NCBI RefSeq assembly: GCF_030411995.1
Contig: NZ_JASNRC010000003.1
Location: 186,001-250,000, forward strand
From: Massilia sp. YIM B02769
GTDB taxonomy: Bacteria > Pseudomonadota > Gammaproteobacteria > Burkholderiales > Burkholderiaceae_D
Direction: 5' to 3'
Length of the DNA: 64,000 bases
A program made the translations under genes and the position numbers. Under the pieces are notes generated by a model. That model was given only the letters and a program-made list of their open reading frames with translations, was not told where the DNA came from and did not search any database. This document shows, one piece after another, positions 26,848-35,886 of this stretch (position 1 is its first letter; each line of letters opens with the position of its first letter).

Positions 26848-26876
26848 AGTATCCGCCTGAACCGGGACGCTGTCAA
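26848..26876 (-). promoter_or_regulatory. Promoter of the TPR lipoprotein gene
   Basis: On the minus strand TTGACA (26876-26871) and GATACT (26853-26848) are spaced exactly 17 bp, the best sigma-70 promoter in this part of the window. The MITE-like element ends 11 bp upstream of the -35 box. Confidence 0.7.
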
Positions 26877-26886
26877 AAATGCCTAG

Positions 26887-27041
26887 AGCCTATCCCAGTA
26901 GGCACGGGGAAGCGGATGGCGTTAGCATGGCAAGCGCGGGCAAGGCGTGAGGACGCCGCATGGCGAGCCATGCAAGGACGAGCAACGCCGCCCCCGCTTG
27001 TCAGGCGCGCCAGCAGCGACTCGGGCCTACTGGGATAGGCT
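26887..27041. mobile_element. MITE-like element, 155 bp, 17-bp terminal inverted repeats, 5-bp target duplication
   Basis: Left end AGCCTATCCCAGTAGGC (26887-26903) and right end GCCTACTGGGATAGGCT (27025-27041) are perfect inverted repeats of 17 bp. The element is flanked on both sides by CCTAG (26882-26886 and 27042-27046), consistent with a target-site duplication. It has no coding capacity. The centre holds a perfect hairpin GCATGGC-GA-GCCATGC (26958-26973), so one strand could fold end to end. It sits exactly between the HDOD stop codon, whose TAG is within the duplicated bases, and the promoter of the TPR lipoprotein gene. Confidence 0.75.
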
Positions 27042-27042
27042 C

Positions 27043-27936
27043 CTAGTGATCGTCGTGCAGCGCTTCTTCGAGTTCGTCGAGCAGTTCCGCCGTTTCGTCT
27101 TCGTCGAGCGAGAGATAGGCGCAGGCGCGTTCGCCACCCTTGTCCCATTCGACCGAACCGGCATGGCCCTGGTAGCGGCGGATCGCGCGGTCGGCCAGCA
27201 GCGACAGGGCCACCAGCGAGCGGATCGCGTCGTCCGTGCTCTCGTCTTCCAGCACCGGGTAGTCGTGGTGGTGCAGGATGGCCCAGGCCACCTCCGAGGA
27301 CAGGCCCCAGTTGCGCGCCAGGAGCGAGCCGACCTGCGCGTGGCTGGTGCTGTGGCGTTCCTGTTCGATATCGGTAAACGCGCGCACCGGTTCAAGGCCG
27401 GCGTCCTGCAGCGTGGCCTCGTAGCCGGGGAAGCGTTCGATCAGCAGGGGCACGCCGGTGTCGCAGAACAGGCCGAAGGTGTGGGCGATGTCGGGCGCGC
27501 CGATGCGCAGGCGGCGCGACAGGAACATCATCGCGTACGAGCGCTTGGTCGAGACGTCCCAGAAGCTGGCCAGGGCCGGGTTGTTGGTCGGGATGGCCTG
27601 GCGCGCCAGCAGCCCGGTCATCAGGGCGGCGACCTGGTTGATGCCGAGGAAAAGGATGGCCTGCTCGATCGACTTGGCGCGGCGGCCGCCGAACAGCGAG
27701 GAATTGGCCAGTTTCAGCAGGGCGCCGGCCATGCCGACGTCGCGCGCGACGATGCGGCCGATGGCTTCCGGCGACGGGTCGCTGGAAGCGAGTTCGGCCT
27801 GCAGGTCGGCCAGCAGGCTGGGGCGGGGCGGGATGCGGATCGACTTGATCAACGCATCGACCGGGTCCGCCGCTGCGGGGGCAGGCGCCGCAGCGGCAGC
27901 GCGCACCGGCATTGCTTTTGCTGCAACTGTGCTCAT
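27043..27936 (-). CDS. HDOD domain protein
   Basis: 297 aa. The HDOD domain (residues about 35-235) starts at IRIPPRPSLLADLQAEL and shows the typical ALLKLANSSLFGGRRAKSIEQAILFLGINQVAALMTGLLA, then SHAQVGSLLARNWGLSSEVAWAILHHHDYPVLED. HDOD lacks HD phosphodiesterase metal residues and acts as a signalling or scaffold module, often in motility or cyclic-di-GMP circuits. An acidic C terminus (SLDEDETAELLDELEEALHDDH) is unusual. Single gene; MITE-like insertion at its stop codon. Confidence 0.88.
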   Translation of the reverse strand: MSTVAAKAMPVRAAAAAPAPAAADPVDALIKSIRIPPRPSLLADLQAELASSDPSPEAIGRIVARDVGMAGALLKLANSSLFGGRRAKSIEQAILFLGINQVAALMTGLLARQAIPTNNPALASFWDVSTKRSYAMMFLSRRLRIGAPDIAHTFGLFCDTGVPLLIERFPGYEATLQDAGLEPVRAFTDIEQERHSTSHAQVGSLLARNWGLSSEVAWAILHHHDYPVLEDESTDDAIRSLVALSLLADRAIRRYQGHAGSVEWDKGGERACAYLSLDEDETAELLDELEEALHDDH

Positions 27937-28055
27937 GAGAAGATGATGCTTTCGGGAAATACCGCAAGATTGTCACTATAACCGAGGTTAGGTTTCGTTG
28001 CAGCAACAGGCTGCTGAATGTGGCAAAACAAACAGAGCGGTGTTGCGATCGTGCC

Positions 28056-28061
28056 TAGAAT
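28056..28061 (+). promoter_or_regulatory. TAGAAT -10 box, likely leaderless transcript
   Basis: TAGAAT ends 6 bases before the ATG at 28068, the same geometry as at the deoxyinosine glycosylase gene (22642/22654). No ribosome site is visible between the box and the ATG. Confidence 0.45.
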
Positions 28062-28067
28062 CGGCGC

Positions 28068-28661
28068 ATGGACGCTATCCAACCCGTTTCATCTTCCATC
28101 TCGCAGCTTGCCGGGATCGACTTCATGGCGCCGGCCGAGCTGGTGGCGCGCCAGCTGATCGGCGTGACCGTGCTGGTGAACGGTGTCGGCGGCCGCATCG
28201 TCGAAACCGAAGCCTACGACCGCGAAGACCCGGCGTCGCACGCGTATTCCGGCCCCACGCCGCGCAACTTCGCCATGTTCGGCCCGCCGGCGCATGCCTA
28301 TGTCTACCGTTCCTACGGCATCCACTGGTGCCTGAATTTCGTCTGCATGGAAGAAGGGCACGGCGCCGGGGTGCTGATCCGCGCCATCGAGCCTTTGGTT
28401 GGACTGGACATCATGCGTGAGCGGCGCGATGCCGATGATGTGCAGATGCTGTGCTCGGGCCCGGGCAAGCTGTGCCAGGCCCTGAACGTGACGCGCGACT
28501 TCAACGGCACGTCGCTGGCGGCGCCGCCCTTCGAGCTGCAGGCCGCGCCGCCGGGGCTGGAGGTAATCGCCGGCCCGCGCATCGGCATCTCGAAGGCGAT
28601 GGACGTGCCCTGGCGCTTCGGGCTGGCCGGGTCGCGCTTCGTCAGCCGTCCGTTCCGCTGA
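28068..28661 (+). CDS. DNA-3-methyladenine glycosylase, AAG/MPG type
   Basis: 197 aa, the mammalian-type alkyladenine glycosylase fold. Key features: [61 protein letters not shown] with the catalytic Glu in ETEAY and the intercalating Tyr in YRSYG, and [11 protein letters not shown]. It excises 3-methyladenine, hypoxanthine and ethenoadenine from DNA. The stop lies 20 bp inside the 3' end of the convergent chemoreceptor gene. Its -10 box is 6 bases from the ATG, suggesting leaderless expression. Confidence 0.93.
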   Translation: MDAIQPVSSSISQLAGIDFMAPAELVARQLIGVTVLVNGVGGRIVETEAYDREDPASHAYSGPTPRNFAMFGPPAHAYVYRSYGIHWCLNFVCMEEGHGAGVLIRAIEPLVGLDIMRERRDADDVQMLCSGPGKLCQALNVTRDFNGTSLAAPPFELQAAPPGLEVIAGPRIGISKAMDVPWRFGLAGSRFVSRPFR

Positions 28662-30387
28662 GCCGGGACGTTTTTTCGCGCACCGGCTGACGCGTTTCGA
28701 GCAGGGCGCGCAGTGCACCCGCCCGCATCGGGCTGCCGGGCGCACGCCTGTCGAGCGGGTCGTGGAAGCCGGCCTGCTGCTGCGCTTCCCGCGGGCCCCC
28801 CTGTTCCAGCGTCTCGGCCTTGACTTCCGCCAGCGGCGCGATGCCGTCGATCTTGAAGATCGACACCGCCCGCGCCAGGTTCACGGTCTGCTCATGCAGG
28901 CTTTCCGCCGCCGCCGCCGCTTCTTCGACCAGGGCCGCGTTCTGCTGGGTCATGTCGTCCATCTGGCCCACGGCGCGGTTGACTTCGGCGATGCCGTCGG
29001 CCTGCTCGGTACTGGCGATGCTGATGCGGCCGATGATGTCGTTCACCTGCTGCACCGAAGCCACGATGTGGCCCATGCTGCTGCCGGCTTCTCCCACCGA
29101 GGCGCTGCCGCCGTCGATGATCGCCACCGAGTCCGCGATCAGCGCCTTGATCTCCTTGGCCGCCGCGGCCGAGCGCTGGGCCAGGGTGCGCACCTCCGAG
29201 GCCACCACCGCAAAGCCGCGACCCTGCTCGCCGGCGCGCGCCGCTTCCACCGCCGCGTTCAGGGCCAGGATATTCGTCTGGAAGGAGATGCCGTCGATGA
29301 CGCCGATGATCTCGACGATCTTGCGCGAGCTGGCCTTGATCGATTCCATGGTCGTCACCGCGCGGTCGACGGCCTGGCCGCCGTCCGCTGCAAGGCGCGC
29401 CGCTTCGGCCGCCAGGTCGGTGGCCAGGCGCGCGTTATTCGCGTTGTCTTTCACGGCCACGGTCAGGGTTTCCATCGCGCTGGCGGTCTGTTCGAGCGAG
29501 CCGGCCTGCAGCTCGGTGCGGGTCGACAGATCCAGGTTGCCGGTGGCGATCTCTTTTGATGCGGTGTCGATCGAGCGCACCGAAGTCAGCACCGAGTGCA
29601 GGGTCGTGTTCAGGTTGGCGATGGTGTGGTCGAGTGCGCGCGAGGTATCCGCGATCTCGTCGCGCCCGTCGCTGCCCACGCCCGCCGAGAGGCGGCCTTC
29701 GGCCAGTTCGGCCACCACATCGGAGATCTTGCGGATATCGGCCAGCATGGCGCGCCGCACCAGCATGGTCACCACCAGCGACAGCGCGATCGACAGCACC
29801 ACCAGCACCGCCATCGTCACGCCCAGGGTCTTGAACTCGGCGCCGGCGGCGGCGTAGGCGCGTTCGCTGAGCGTGGTTTCCAGCGCGGCCAGTTGCGCGA
29901 GCTGGGTGTTCAGCACGCCGAATTCCTTTTCCGCCTTTTGCATCGAGTTGGTGGCGATCGACTGGTCGACCTGGGCCATCTCGATGGTCTCCAGCACCGC
30001 CTTGCGGTAGGCGGCCAGCGCCGCGCTGGAGGCGTCGATCAGCTTGCGTTCCTCGGGATTGGCGACTTTCGCCAGCGCCGCCAGCTGGGTGCCGATGCTC
30101 GTGTGCTTCTTGTGGATGTCGGCGATCAGGGCGTCGAGCCGGTTCTTGGCAAAGCTGCCGCTGACCCAGGCCAGCAATTGATAGATGTTGGCGTGCGCGT
30201 ACTTGGCGTCGCCGGCGACGTCGGCCGCATCCTGCAGGCGCGCCGCGCGTACCTGCACCATGTTTTCCAGCGAAGCATGCTGGCGCACCATGCCATAGTA
30301 GGCGGCGCCCGAGAGCAGCGTCAGCAGCACCAGCACCAGTCCCGGCGCCAGCAGCAGCTTCGGCCCGATCCGCAGTTTCTTCAACAT
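28642..30387 (-). CDS. Methyl-accepting chemotaxis protein
   Basis: 581 aa. TM1 about residues 12-33 ([23 protein letters not shown]), a helical four-helix-bundle type periplasmic domain (about 34-185), TM2 about 190-212 ([20 protein letters not shown]), HAMP, then the signalling domain with the conserved hairpin tip [41 protein letters not shown]. The C-terminal 60 residues are a linker tail ending SRLSGTDG without the NWETF CheR-tether. GGGAGG precedes the ATG at 30387. It lies 57 bp after a single-Cache protein gene and may act with it. Confidence 0.92.
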   Translation of the reverse strand: MLKKLRIGPKLLLAPGLVLVLLTLLSGAAYYGMVRQHASLENMVQVRAARLQDAADVAGDAKYAHANIYQLLAWVSGSFAKNRLDALIADIHKKHTSIGTQLAALAKVANPEERKLIDASSAALAAYRKAVLETIEMAQVDQSIATNSMQKAEKEFGVLNTQLAQLAALETTLSERAYAAAGAEFKTLGVTMAVLVVLSIALSLVVTMLVRRAMLADIRKISDVVAELAEGRLSAGVGSDGRDEIADTSRALDHTIANLNTTLHSVLTSVRSIDTASKEIATGNLDLSTRTELQAGSLEQTASAMETLTVAVKDNANNARLATDLAAEAARLAADGGQAVDRAVTTMESIKASSRKIVEIIGVIDGISFQTNILALNAAVEAARAGEQGRGFAVVASEVRTLAQRSAAAAKEIKALIADSVAIIDGGSASVGEAGSSMGHIVASVQQVNDIIGRISIASTEQADGIAEVNRAVGQMDDMTQQNAALVEEAAAAAESLHEQTVNLARAVSIFKIDGIAPLAEVKAETLEQGGPREAQQQAGFHDPLDRRAPGSPMRAGALRALLETRQPVREKTSRLSGTDG

Positions 30388-30400
30388 GGTCAACCTCCCG

Positions 30401-30430
30401 AACAAAAGAAAAGGGCGGCCGCAGCCGCCC
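30401..30430 (-). terminator. Terminator between the Cache protein gene and the chemoreceptor gene
   Basis: On the minus strand GGGCGGC and GCCGCCC (30413-30419, 30424-30430) form a 7-bp stem followed by TTTTCTTTTGTT (30412-30401). It ends 2 bases before the chemoreceptor's ribosome site, so the receptor depends on read-through or an unseen promoter. Confidence 0.65.
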
Positions 30431-30444
30431 GGTACCGCCATCGC

Positions 30445-30900
30445 TTATTTTTTATAGATGCCCGCTTCCAGCACGACGTCGTCGACGCGCAGGATGTAGG
30501 TGGTCTTCGGCTCGATCTTGCCGGAGGTCGGGTTCTTGTACTGGTAGTCGACCCAGCCCTTGCCCTTGGCGGCGGCCAGCTCGATGATCTCGCGGCGGTA
30601 TTTCTTGCCGTTCGCATCGGGCACGTCGGTCAGGTCCTTGCCGACGATCGACGGGTTGTACGGGTGGGCCAGCACGATGCCGGTCTTGATGTCGCGCATG
30701 TCGACATACAGTTCGCCCTGGACGAAGTCCGGGTCCTTGGCGTTGATCTTTTTCATCATCTCGGCCTTGCCCTTGGCTTTCATCAGGGCGGCGCCGCGTT
30801 CGGCCATGGCGATGGCGTCTTTTTCGGTCGGTTCGTTGGCCAGCGCGCCGGAGCAAACAAGTCCGAAGCACAGGGCAGTAGCAGTGGCGAGCAGCTTCAT
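30445..30900 (-). CDS. Secreted single-Cache-domain protein
   Basis: 151 aa. Signal peptide MKLLATATALCFGLVCSGALA, then a single Cache (sCache_2-like) sensor domain: AIAMAERGAALMKAKGKAEMMKKINAKDPDFVQGELYVDMRDIKTGIVLAHPYNPSIVGKDLTDV and the closing GWVDYQYKNPTSGKIEPKTTYILRVDD. Free-standing periplasmic Cache proteins of this kind are found next to chemoreceptors and kinases and bind small carboxylates in studied cases; here the ligand is unknown. AAAGGACATGCACC precedes the ATG. The chemoreceptor gene follows after a terminator. Confidence 0.82.
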   Translation of the reverse strand: MKLLATATALCFGLVCSGALANEPTEKDAIAMAERGAALMKAKGKAEMMKKINAKDPDFVQGELYVDMRDIKTGIVLAHPYNPSIVGKDLTDVPDANGKKYRREIIELAAAKGKGWVDYQYKNPTSGKIEPKTTYILRVDDVVLEAGIYKK

Positions 30901-31197
30901 GGTGCATGTCCTTTCAGAGTGGTGCGATAGGTAAAACTTTCTTAGGTGCATTAAGGAATGTACGCGGCACTTCCTATAGGCAATTTGCGAATGCGCAAAG
31001 GGTGACGCCCGGTGTCGCGTCGGCGGCATTTGTCTTGCCGCATGGAATATGTTCTCTAGGGAAATCTTGTCTAGCTGAGTTGATCGTAGGCAATTCAAAT
31101 TGCATGGGGGATTTTTAAGATGGCTTTCTGCCGTCAACTTCTTCTTTCAAGAATTGGCGGCTGCCCTCCACCCATCTTTCCTTTCCAGGAGCATGCC
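30901..31197. promoter_or_regulatory. Divergent promoter region, Cache protein / KamA-like gene
   Basis: This 297-bp gap holds a dyad GCAATT-CA-AATTGC at 31090-31103 and a partial second copy of the same TAGGCAATT motif at 30977-30986 (TAGGCAATTT). These may be sites for a common regulator. No consensus promoter is clear. No open frame with a ribosome site is seen apart from the flanking genes. Confidence 0.3.
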
Positions 31198-32625
31198 GTG
31201 AGCACCCTTGATTCGACGCCAGCCAAATTCAAACCCTATACGCGCCAGACCATCGCCCTTGCGCGTCAGTGGCAATGGATGAGCCCCGACCTGCAGGAAG
31301 CGGTCCAGGTGGTCTCGCACGTGCTGCCGTTTCGCGTGAACGAATATGTGCTCGACCAGCTGATCGACTGGGACAGGATTCCCGACGACCCGATCTTCCG
31401 CCTGACCTTCCCGCACCGCGACATGCTGCCGGCGCGCGAGTACGAACAGCTGCGCGACCTGGTGCTGTACAAGAAGGACAACGACGCCATCGCCAAACTC
31501 GTGCACCAGATCCGCATGCGCATGAACCCGCACCCGGCCGGCCAGATGACCCACAACGTGCCGCGCGTGAACGATGCGCCTTTGAAGGGCCTGCAGCACA
31601 AGTACAAGGAAACGGTTCTGTTCTTCCCGAGCTCGGGCCAGACCTGCCATGCCTACTGCACCTTCTGTTTCCGCTGGCCGCAGTTCGTCGGCATGGACGA
31701 GATGAAGTTCGACGCGCGCGAGTGCACGGAACTGGTGTCCTACCTGGCGACACATCCTGACGTCACCGACGTGCTGATCACCGGCGGCGACCCGATGATC
31801 ATGAATACCCGTTCGCTGGCCGAGTTCCTGGAGCCGCTGCTGGCGCCGGAGCTGGCCCACATCCAGAACATCCGCATCGGCACCAAGTCGGTGGCCTACT
31901 GGCCGCAGCGCTATGTGTCGGACAAGGATTCCGACGACCTGATGCGCCTGTTCGAGCGCGTGGTCAAGGCCGGCAAGAACCTGGCCATCATGGGCCACTA
32001 CAACCACGCCGTGGAGCTGCGCAACCCCATCGCGCAGCAGGCCGTGAAGCGCATCGTCGGCACCGGCGCCACGCTGCGCATGCAGGGGCCGCTGATCCGC
32101 CACATCAACGAAGACCCGAAGAGCTGGGCCGAGCTCTGGACCACCGGCGTGCGCCTGGGCGCCATCCCGTACTACATGTTCGTCGAACGCGACACCGGCC
32201 CGAGCGACTACTTCGCGCTGCCCCTCGCGCGCGCCCACGAAATCTTCCAGGCCGCGTATTCGATGGTCTCGGGCCTGTCGCGCACCGTGCGCGGGCCGTC
32301 GATGAGCGCCTTCCCGGGCAAGGTCGTGATCGACGGCGTGGTGACGATCAACGGCGAAAAGCTGTTCGCCCTGCAGTTCCTGCAGGCGCGTAATCCGGAG
32401 TGGGTGCGCAAGCCCTTCTTTGCCAGGTACGATCCGGATGCCACCTGGCTCGATCACCTGAAGCCCGCCTTTGGCCGAAAAAAATTCTTCTTCGAGGACG
32501 AAATGGGCAACGCCGATTTCGGCCGGCGACCAGCGCCGCAAGGCGCTGACGGGCGCGTGATCCCGATCGTGCAGGCGCGCAGTCACGATGGCCGCGCCAG
32601 CGACAGCCAGCCCAGCGCGGCATAA
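31198..32625 (+). CDS. KamA-family radical SAM protein (lysine 2,3-aminomutase-like)
   Basis: 475 aa. Radical SAM [4Fe-4S] motif CHAYCTFCF (Cys 150, 154, 157), preceded by KYKETVLFFPSSGQTCHA, then VTDVLITGGDPMIM. The fold and motifs fit lysine 2,3-aminomutase, which needs PLP and SAM and makes beta-lysine. The C-terminal PLP-lysine region reads FPGKVVIDG and is not the standard KamA PGGGGK, so a different amino acid substrate is possible. I chose the GTG at 31198 because AGGAGCATGCC lies ahead of it. A plain ATG at 31120 has no ribosome site. The gene upstream is divergent. Confidence 0.75.
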   Translation: MSTLDSTPAKFKPYTRQTIALARQWQWMSPDLQEAVQVVSHVLPFRVNEYVLDQLIDWDRIPDDPIFRLTFPHRDMLPAREYEQLRDLVLYKKDNDAIAKLVHQIRMRMNPHPAGQMTHNVPRVNDAPLKGLQHKYKETVLFFPSSGQTCHAYCTFCFRWPQFVGMDEMKFDARECTELVSYLATHPDVTDVLITGGDPMIMNTRSLAEFLEPLLAPELAHIQNIRIGTKSVAYWPQRYVSDKDSDDLMRLFERVVKAGKNLAIMGHYNHAVELRNPIAQQAVKRIVGTGATLRMQGPLIRHINEDPKSWAELWTTGVRLGAIPYYMFVERDTGPSDYFALPLARAHEIFQAAYSMVSGLSRTVRGPSMSAFPGKVVIDGVVTINGEKLFALQFLQARNPEWVRKPFFARYDPDATWLDHLKPAFGRKKFFFEDEMGNADFGRRPAPQGADGRVIPIVQARSHDGRASDSQPSAA

Positions 32626-32636
32626 GCTTCGCCGCC

Positions 32637-33914
32637 ATGGGAGGCATCCAGAACCCGCCACGCCTGTCCGGCGTGGCGGTTTTTTTCACCGTGTTCCTGC
32701 CGTTCGCACTCGGGCACTACCTGTCCTCGATGCTGCGCAACGTGAACGCGGTGCTGGCGCCGGATCTGCTCAAGAGCCTGGCGCTCACGCCCGGCGAACT
32801 GGGCTTGCTCACCAGCGCCTTCTTCTTCGCCTTCGCCCTGGTGCAGCTGCCGGTCGGGATCGCGCTCGACCGCTACGGTCCGCGCAAGGTGCAACTGGCG
32901 CTGATGCTGTTCGCCGCCCTGGGTGCGCTGCTGTTCGCGCGCGGCCACAGCTTCGGGCAACTGGTGCTGGCGCGCGCCATCCTCGGCTGCGGCCTGGGCG
33001 GCTGCTTCATGTCGGCGGTAAAGGCGCTGTCGACCTGGATCGCGCCGCATAAACTGCCGTCGGTGCATGGCTACCTGATCGCGGTCGGCGGACTCGGTGC
33101 GGCGTCCTCCACCATGCCGGTACGCCTGGCGCTGGAATACACCGACTGGCGCGGCCTGTTCCTGGCGCTGGCGGCGCTGGTTGCCGTCAGCGGCGCGGCG
33201 ATCTGGCTGCTGGCCCCAGGCAGCAGCAAACCGGCGGGGACGAAAGTGCCGGTGCTGCAATCGCTGCGCGAGGTGTATCGCACACCAAGCTTTCGCAGCA
33301 CGATCTCGCTGGTGCTGATTCCGCATGCGGTGTTCTTCGGCATCCAGGGCCTGTGGATCGGGCGCTGGCTGAGCGACGTGGCGCACTTTCCGGACGACGC
33401 GGTGGCCTACCTGCTCTACATGAGCATGGCCGCCGTGATCTTCGGCGCGATCGCGGTGGGCATGATCACCGAGTGGGCGGGCAAGCGCGGCGTCACGCCG
33501 ATAGGGGTGGCGGGTATCGGTATCGGATTGTTCGTGCTGGTGCAGGCCGCCTTTGTGGTGGGGTATGCGCCGAGCTTCCAGCTGCTGTCGGTGCTGTTCA
33601 CGCTGGTAGGCACGATCACCGGCATCGAATATGCGATCGTCGCCCAGAGCATGCCGCGCGAACTCACCGGACGTGCCGCCACCTGCCTGAACCTGTTGAT
33701 CTTCGTCGGGGCGTTTCTGGTGCAGGCGGGCTTCGGGCTGGTGGTGGGCTTGTGGACGCCGGATGCGGGCGGCCATTATCCGGCGCTGGCTTACCGGGTG
33801 GCGTTCGGGGTGCTGGTGCTGTTGCAGCTGCCCGGGCTGCTGGCCTGGCTGCGGCGCGGGCGTGCGGCATCCGTGCCGGCGCCGGCGGTGGAGGAGGCGC
33901 ATCGGCCGGCCTGA
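32637..33914 (+). CDS. MFS transporter
   Basis: 425 aa with about 12 hydrophobic helices. Early [33 protein letters not shown] is the major-facilitator loop 2-3 signature (GxxxDRxGxR/K). No substrate motif is visible. It starts 11 bp after the KamA-like gene, in the same direction, and may move a related substrate or product. No good ribosome site precedes the ATG at 32637, which suggests coupled translation. Confidence 0.85.
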   Translation: MGGIQNPPRLSGVAVFFTVFLPFALGHYLSSMLRNVNAVLAPDLLKSLALTPGELGLLTSAFFFAFALVQLPVGIALDRYGPRKVQLALMLFAALGALLFARGHSFGQLVLARAILGCGLGGCFMSAVKALSTWIAPHKLPSVHGYLIAVGGLGAASSTMPVRLALEYTDWRGLFLALAALVAVSGAAIWLLAPGSSKPAGTKVPVLQSLREVYRTPSFRSTISLVLIPHAVFFGIQGLWIGRWLSDVAHFPDDAVAYLLYMSMAAVIFGAIAVGMITEWAGKRGVTPIGVAGIGIGLFVLVQAAFVVGYAPSFQLLSVLFTLVGTITGIEYAIVAQSMPRELTGRAATCLNLLIFVGAFLVQAGFGLVVGLWTPDAGGHYPALAYRVAFGVLVLLQLPGLLAWLRRGRAASVPAPAVEEAHRPA

Positions 33915-33948
33915 TGGATATCGGACGGAATGGTGTTGGCCACCTTGC

Positions 33949-33954
33949 TACAAT
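33949..33954 (+). promoter_or_regulatory. TACAAT -10 box of the sorbosone-dehydrogenase-like gene
   Basis: TACAAT at 33949-33954, 36 bp upstream of the ATG at 33991, with a GGAG ribosome site at 33981. The -35 region is weak. Confidence 0.4.
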
Positions 33955-33990
33955 CGGCTACGCCCTTCCGTCCGACTCCAGGAGACTTCC

Positions 33991-35310
33991 ATGCGCCGTC
34001 CTTCGCTCAGCATCCTTGCCACCGCCGCGCTGCTGGTCCTTGCCGGCTGCGGCGACAAATCCACCCTGGCGGCAGGCGCCGGCGTCGGCCCCGCGCCGCA
34101 GCTGCCGGCGCCGAAGTCCAGCCTGATCCCCACCGTCGACATCGCACCCGCAAAGGGCTGGCCGGAAGGCGGCAAGCCGCAGGCGGCGCAGGGGCTGGAA
34201 GTGCAGGCCCTGGCGCGCGGCCTGGACCATCCGCGCTGGTTGTACGTGCTGCCGAACGGCGACGTGCTGGTGGCGGAATCGAACAAGCCGCAAACGTCCG
34301 AGACCAAACAGTCGGGCGTGCGTGCCTGGGTGATGGGCAAGGTCATGGCGAAAGCAGGGGCAGGCGTGCCGAGTGCCGACCGCATCACGCTGCTGCGCGA
34401 CCTCGATGGCGACGGCGTGGCCGAGACCCGCAGCGTTTTCCTGAAGAACCTGCATTCGCCCTTCGGCATGGCGCTGGTGGGCGATCAGCTATACGTGGCG
34501 AATGCCGACGCCATCGTGCGCTTCCCGTACCGGCAGGGTGCGACCGAGATCACGGACGCACCGCAGACATTGGCGCCGCTGCCGGCCGGGCTGAATCATC
34601 ACTGGACCAAGAACATCCTCGCCAGCCGCGACGGCGGCAAGCTGTACGCCACGGTCGGCTCGAACAGCAACGTCGGCGAGAATGGCCTGGAGATCGAGGT
34701 CAACCGCGCGGCCATTTTGGAGGTGGACGTCAAGACCGGCGCCACGCGGCTGTTCGCGTCCGGCCTGCGCAATCCGAACGGGATGGCCTGGGAACCGCAG
34801 AGCGGCGCCTTGTGGACCGTGGTGAACGAGCGCGACGAGATCGGCAGCGACCTGGTGCCGGATTACCTGACTTCGGTGCAGGAAGGTGGGTTCTATGGCT
34901 GGCCGTACAGCTATTATGGCCAGCATGTGGACACGCGCGTGCAGCCGCCGCGTCCGGACATGGTGGCGAAAGCCATCGTGCCGGATTACGCGCTGGGCGC
35001 GCACGTGGCGGCCCTGGGGCTGACGTTTGCGCAAGGGGCGCAGCTGGGGCCGGCGTATGCCAGCGGCGCCTTCATTGGGCAGCATGGGTCGTGGAACCGC
35101 AAGCCGCTGTCGGGGTACAAGGTGGTGTATGTGCCGTTCGCGAATGGGAAGCCGAACGGGATGCCGGTGGAGATTTTGAGCGGGTTCGTGAGCTCGGAGG
35201 GCGATGCCTACGGGCGGCCGGTGGGTGTGGCGATCGACAAGCGGGGAGCCTTGCTGGTGGCGGACGATGTGGGGAATGTGGTGTGGAGAGTTCGTCCAGC
35301 GTCGCGTTAA
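33991..35310 (+). CDS. Sorbosone dehydrogenase-like beta-propeller lipoprotein
   Basis: 439 aa. Lipoprotein signal [23 protein letters not shown] (lipobox LAGC). A six-bladed NHL/quinoprotein glucose dehydrogenase-like propeller follows: [94 protein letters not shown] and [15 protein letters not shown]. These are signatures of the L-sorbosone/PQQ-dependent sugar dehydrogenase family; whether it binds PQQ or oxidises a sugar is not shown. Likely periplasmic face of a membrane. GGAGACTTCC precedes the ATG. Confidence 0.82.
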   Translation: MRRPSLSILATAALLVLAGCGDKSTLAAGAGVGPAPQLPAPKSSLIPTVDIAPAKGWPEGGKPQAAQGLEVQALARGLDHPRWLYVLPNGDVLVAESNKPQTSETKQSGVRAWVMGKVMAKAGAGVPSADRITLLRDLDGDGVAETRSVFLKNLHSPFGMALVGDQLYVANADAIVRFPYRQGATEITDAPQTLAPLPAGLNHHWTKNILASRDGGKLYATVGSNSNVGENGLEIEVNRAAILEVDVKTGATRLFASGLRNPNGMAWEPQSGALWTVVNERDEIGSDLVPDYLTSVQEGGFYGWPYSYYGQHVDTRVQPPRPDMVAKAIVPDYALGAHVAALGLTFAQGAQLGPAYASGAFIGQHGSWNRKPLSGYKVVYVPFANGKPNGMPVEILSGFVSSEGDAYGRPVGVAIDKRGALLVADDVGNVVWRVRPASR

Positions 35311-35345
35311 GTATCGCGACCGAAGAGCAGTCGTTGTGCTTCCCG

Positions 35346-35532
35346 TATGGTGGGCACCCCGTGCCCACGCGGAAATTCGCGCGGTGTTGGCCGTATTGCG
35401 GCCGTGCGTGTTGTCCATCGCCGGCGTCACGAATGATCATTTGGAAGCGCTTACAACGGTACGGCTTGATCGACCGGAATACAGTCAACACCATGCGTAC
35501 ATTCGCGTGGGCACAGCGTGCCCACCGTACGG
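35346..35532. repeat. REP-like inverted pair in a convergent gap
   Basis: Left unit 35346-35374: CGTATGGTGGGCAC, loop CCC, GTGCCCAC and GCGG. Right unit 35503-35532 inverted: GTGGGCAC (35507-35514), loop AGC, GTGCCCAC (35518-35525), then CGTACGG. The two tail ends face each other across about 130 bp without a gene. Confidence 0.85.
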
Positions 35533-35551
35533 TCGAGGCCATGGGCTCCGC

Positions 35552-35884
35552 TTACTTGCAGCCCTCCACCAACCACAGCGGCACCGACGTCCAGATAATC
35601 CCCACGAACGACAACAGCGCCGAACCCGCCGCCGCCCAATCCAGCAACGCCGTCTTCTCGTCCGCCCGCTGCAAGGTCGCGCGCCACTTCCACGTCAGCC
35701 ACCCGCACACCGCCAGCGCCAGCGCCGTCATCGCCACCAGCGGCCAGCGTTGCGGATACCCCGGCTCGTACCCCAGCGGACTGCACTGCGCCGCCACGAA
35801 CACATAGCAGGCGGCGAAGTGCGCCGCCCACACCAGCAGCGGCAAGGTCCCGCGCATCAGCTTCCTGAAAAATCGTTCGCGCAT
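35552..35884 (-). CDS. Small membrane protein of the caa3-type oxidase cluster (subunit IV-like candidate)
   Basis: 110 aa with three hydrophobic segments (LPLLVWAAHFAACYVFVAAQ, LVAMTALALAVCGWLTWKW, LLDWAAAGSALLSFVGIIWTSV). It has no known motif but is placed directly after the cytochrome oxidase subunit I-III gene, 2 bp after its stop, so it is likely an accessory or fourth subunit of that oxidase. Start taken at the ATG at 35884; a TTG two codons upstream would overlap the oxidase stop. Weak ribosome site, consistent with coupling. Confidence 0.65.
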   Translation of the reverse strand: MRERFFRKLMRGTLPLLVWAAHFAACYVFVAAQCSPLGYEPGYPQRWPLVAMTALALAVCGWLTWKWRATLQRADEKTALLDWAAAGSALLSFVGIIWTSVPLWLVEGCK

Positions 35885-35886
35885 CG

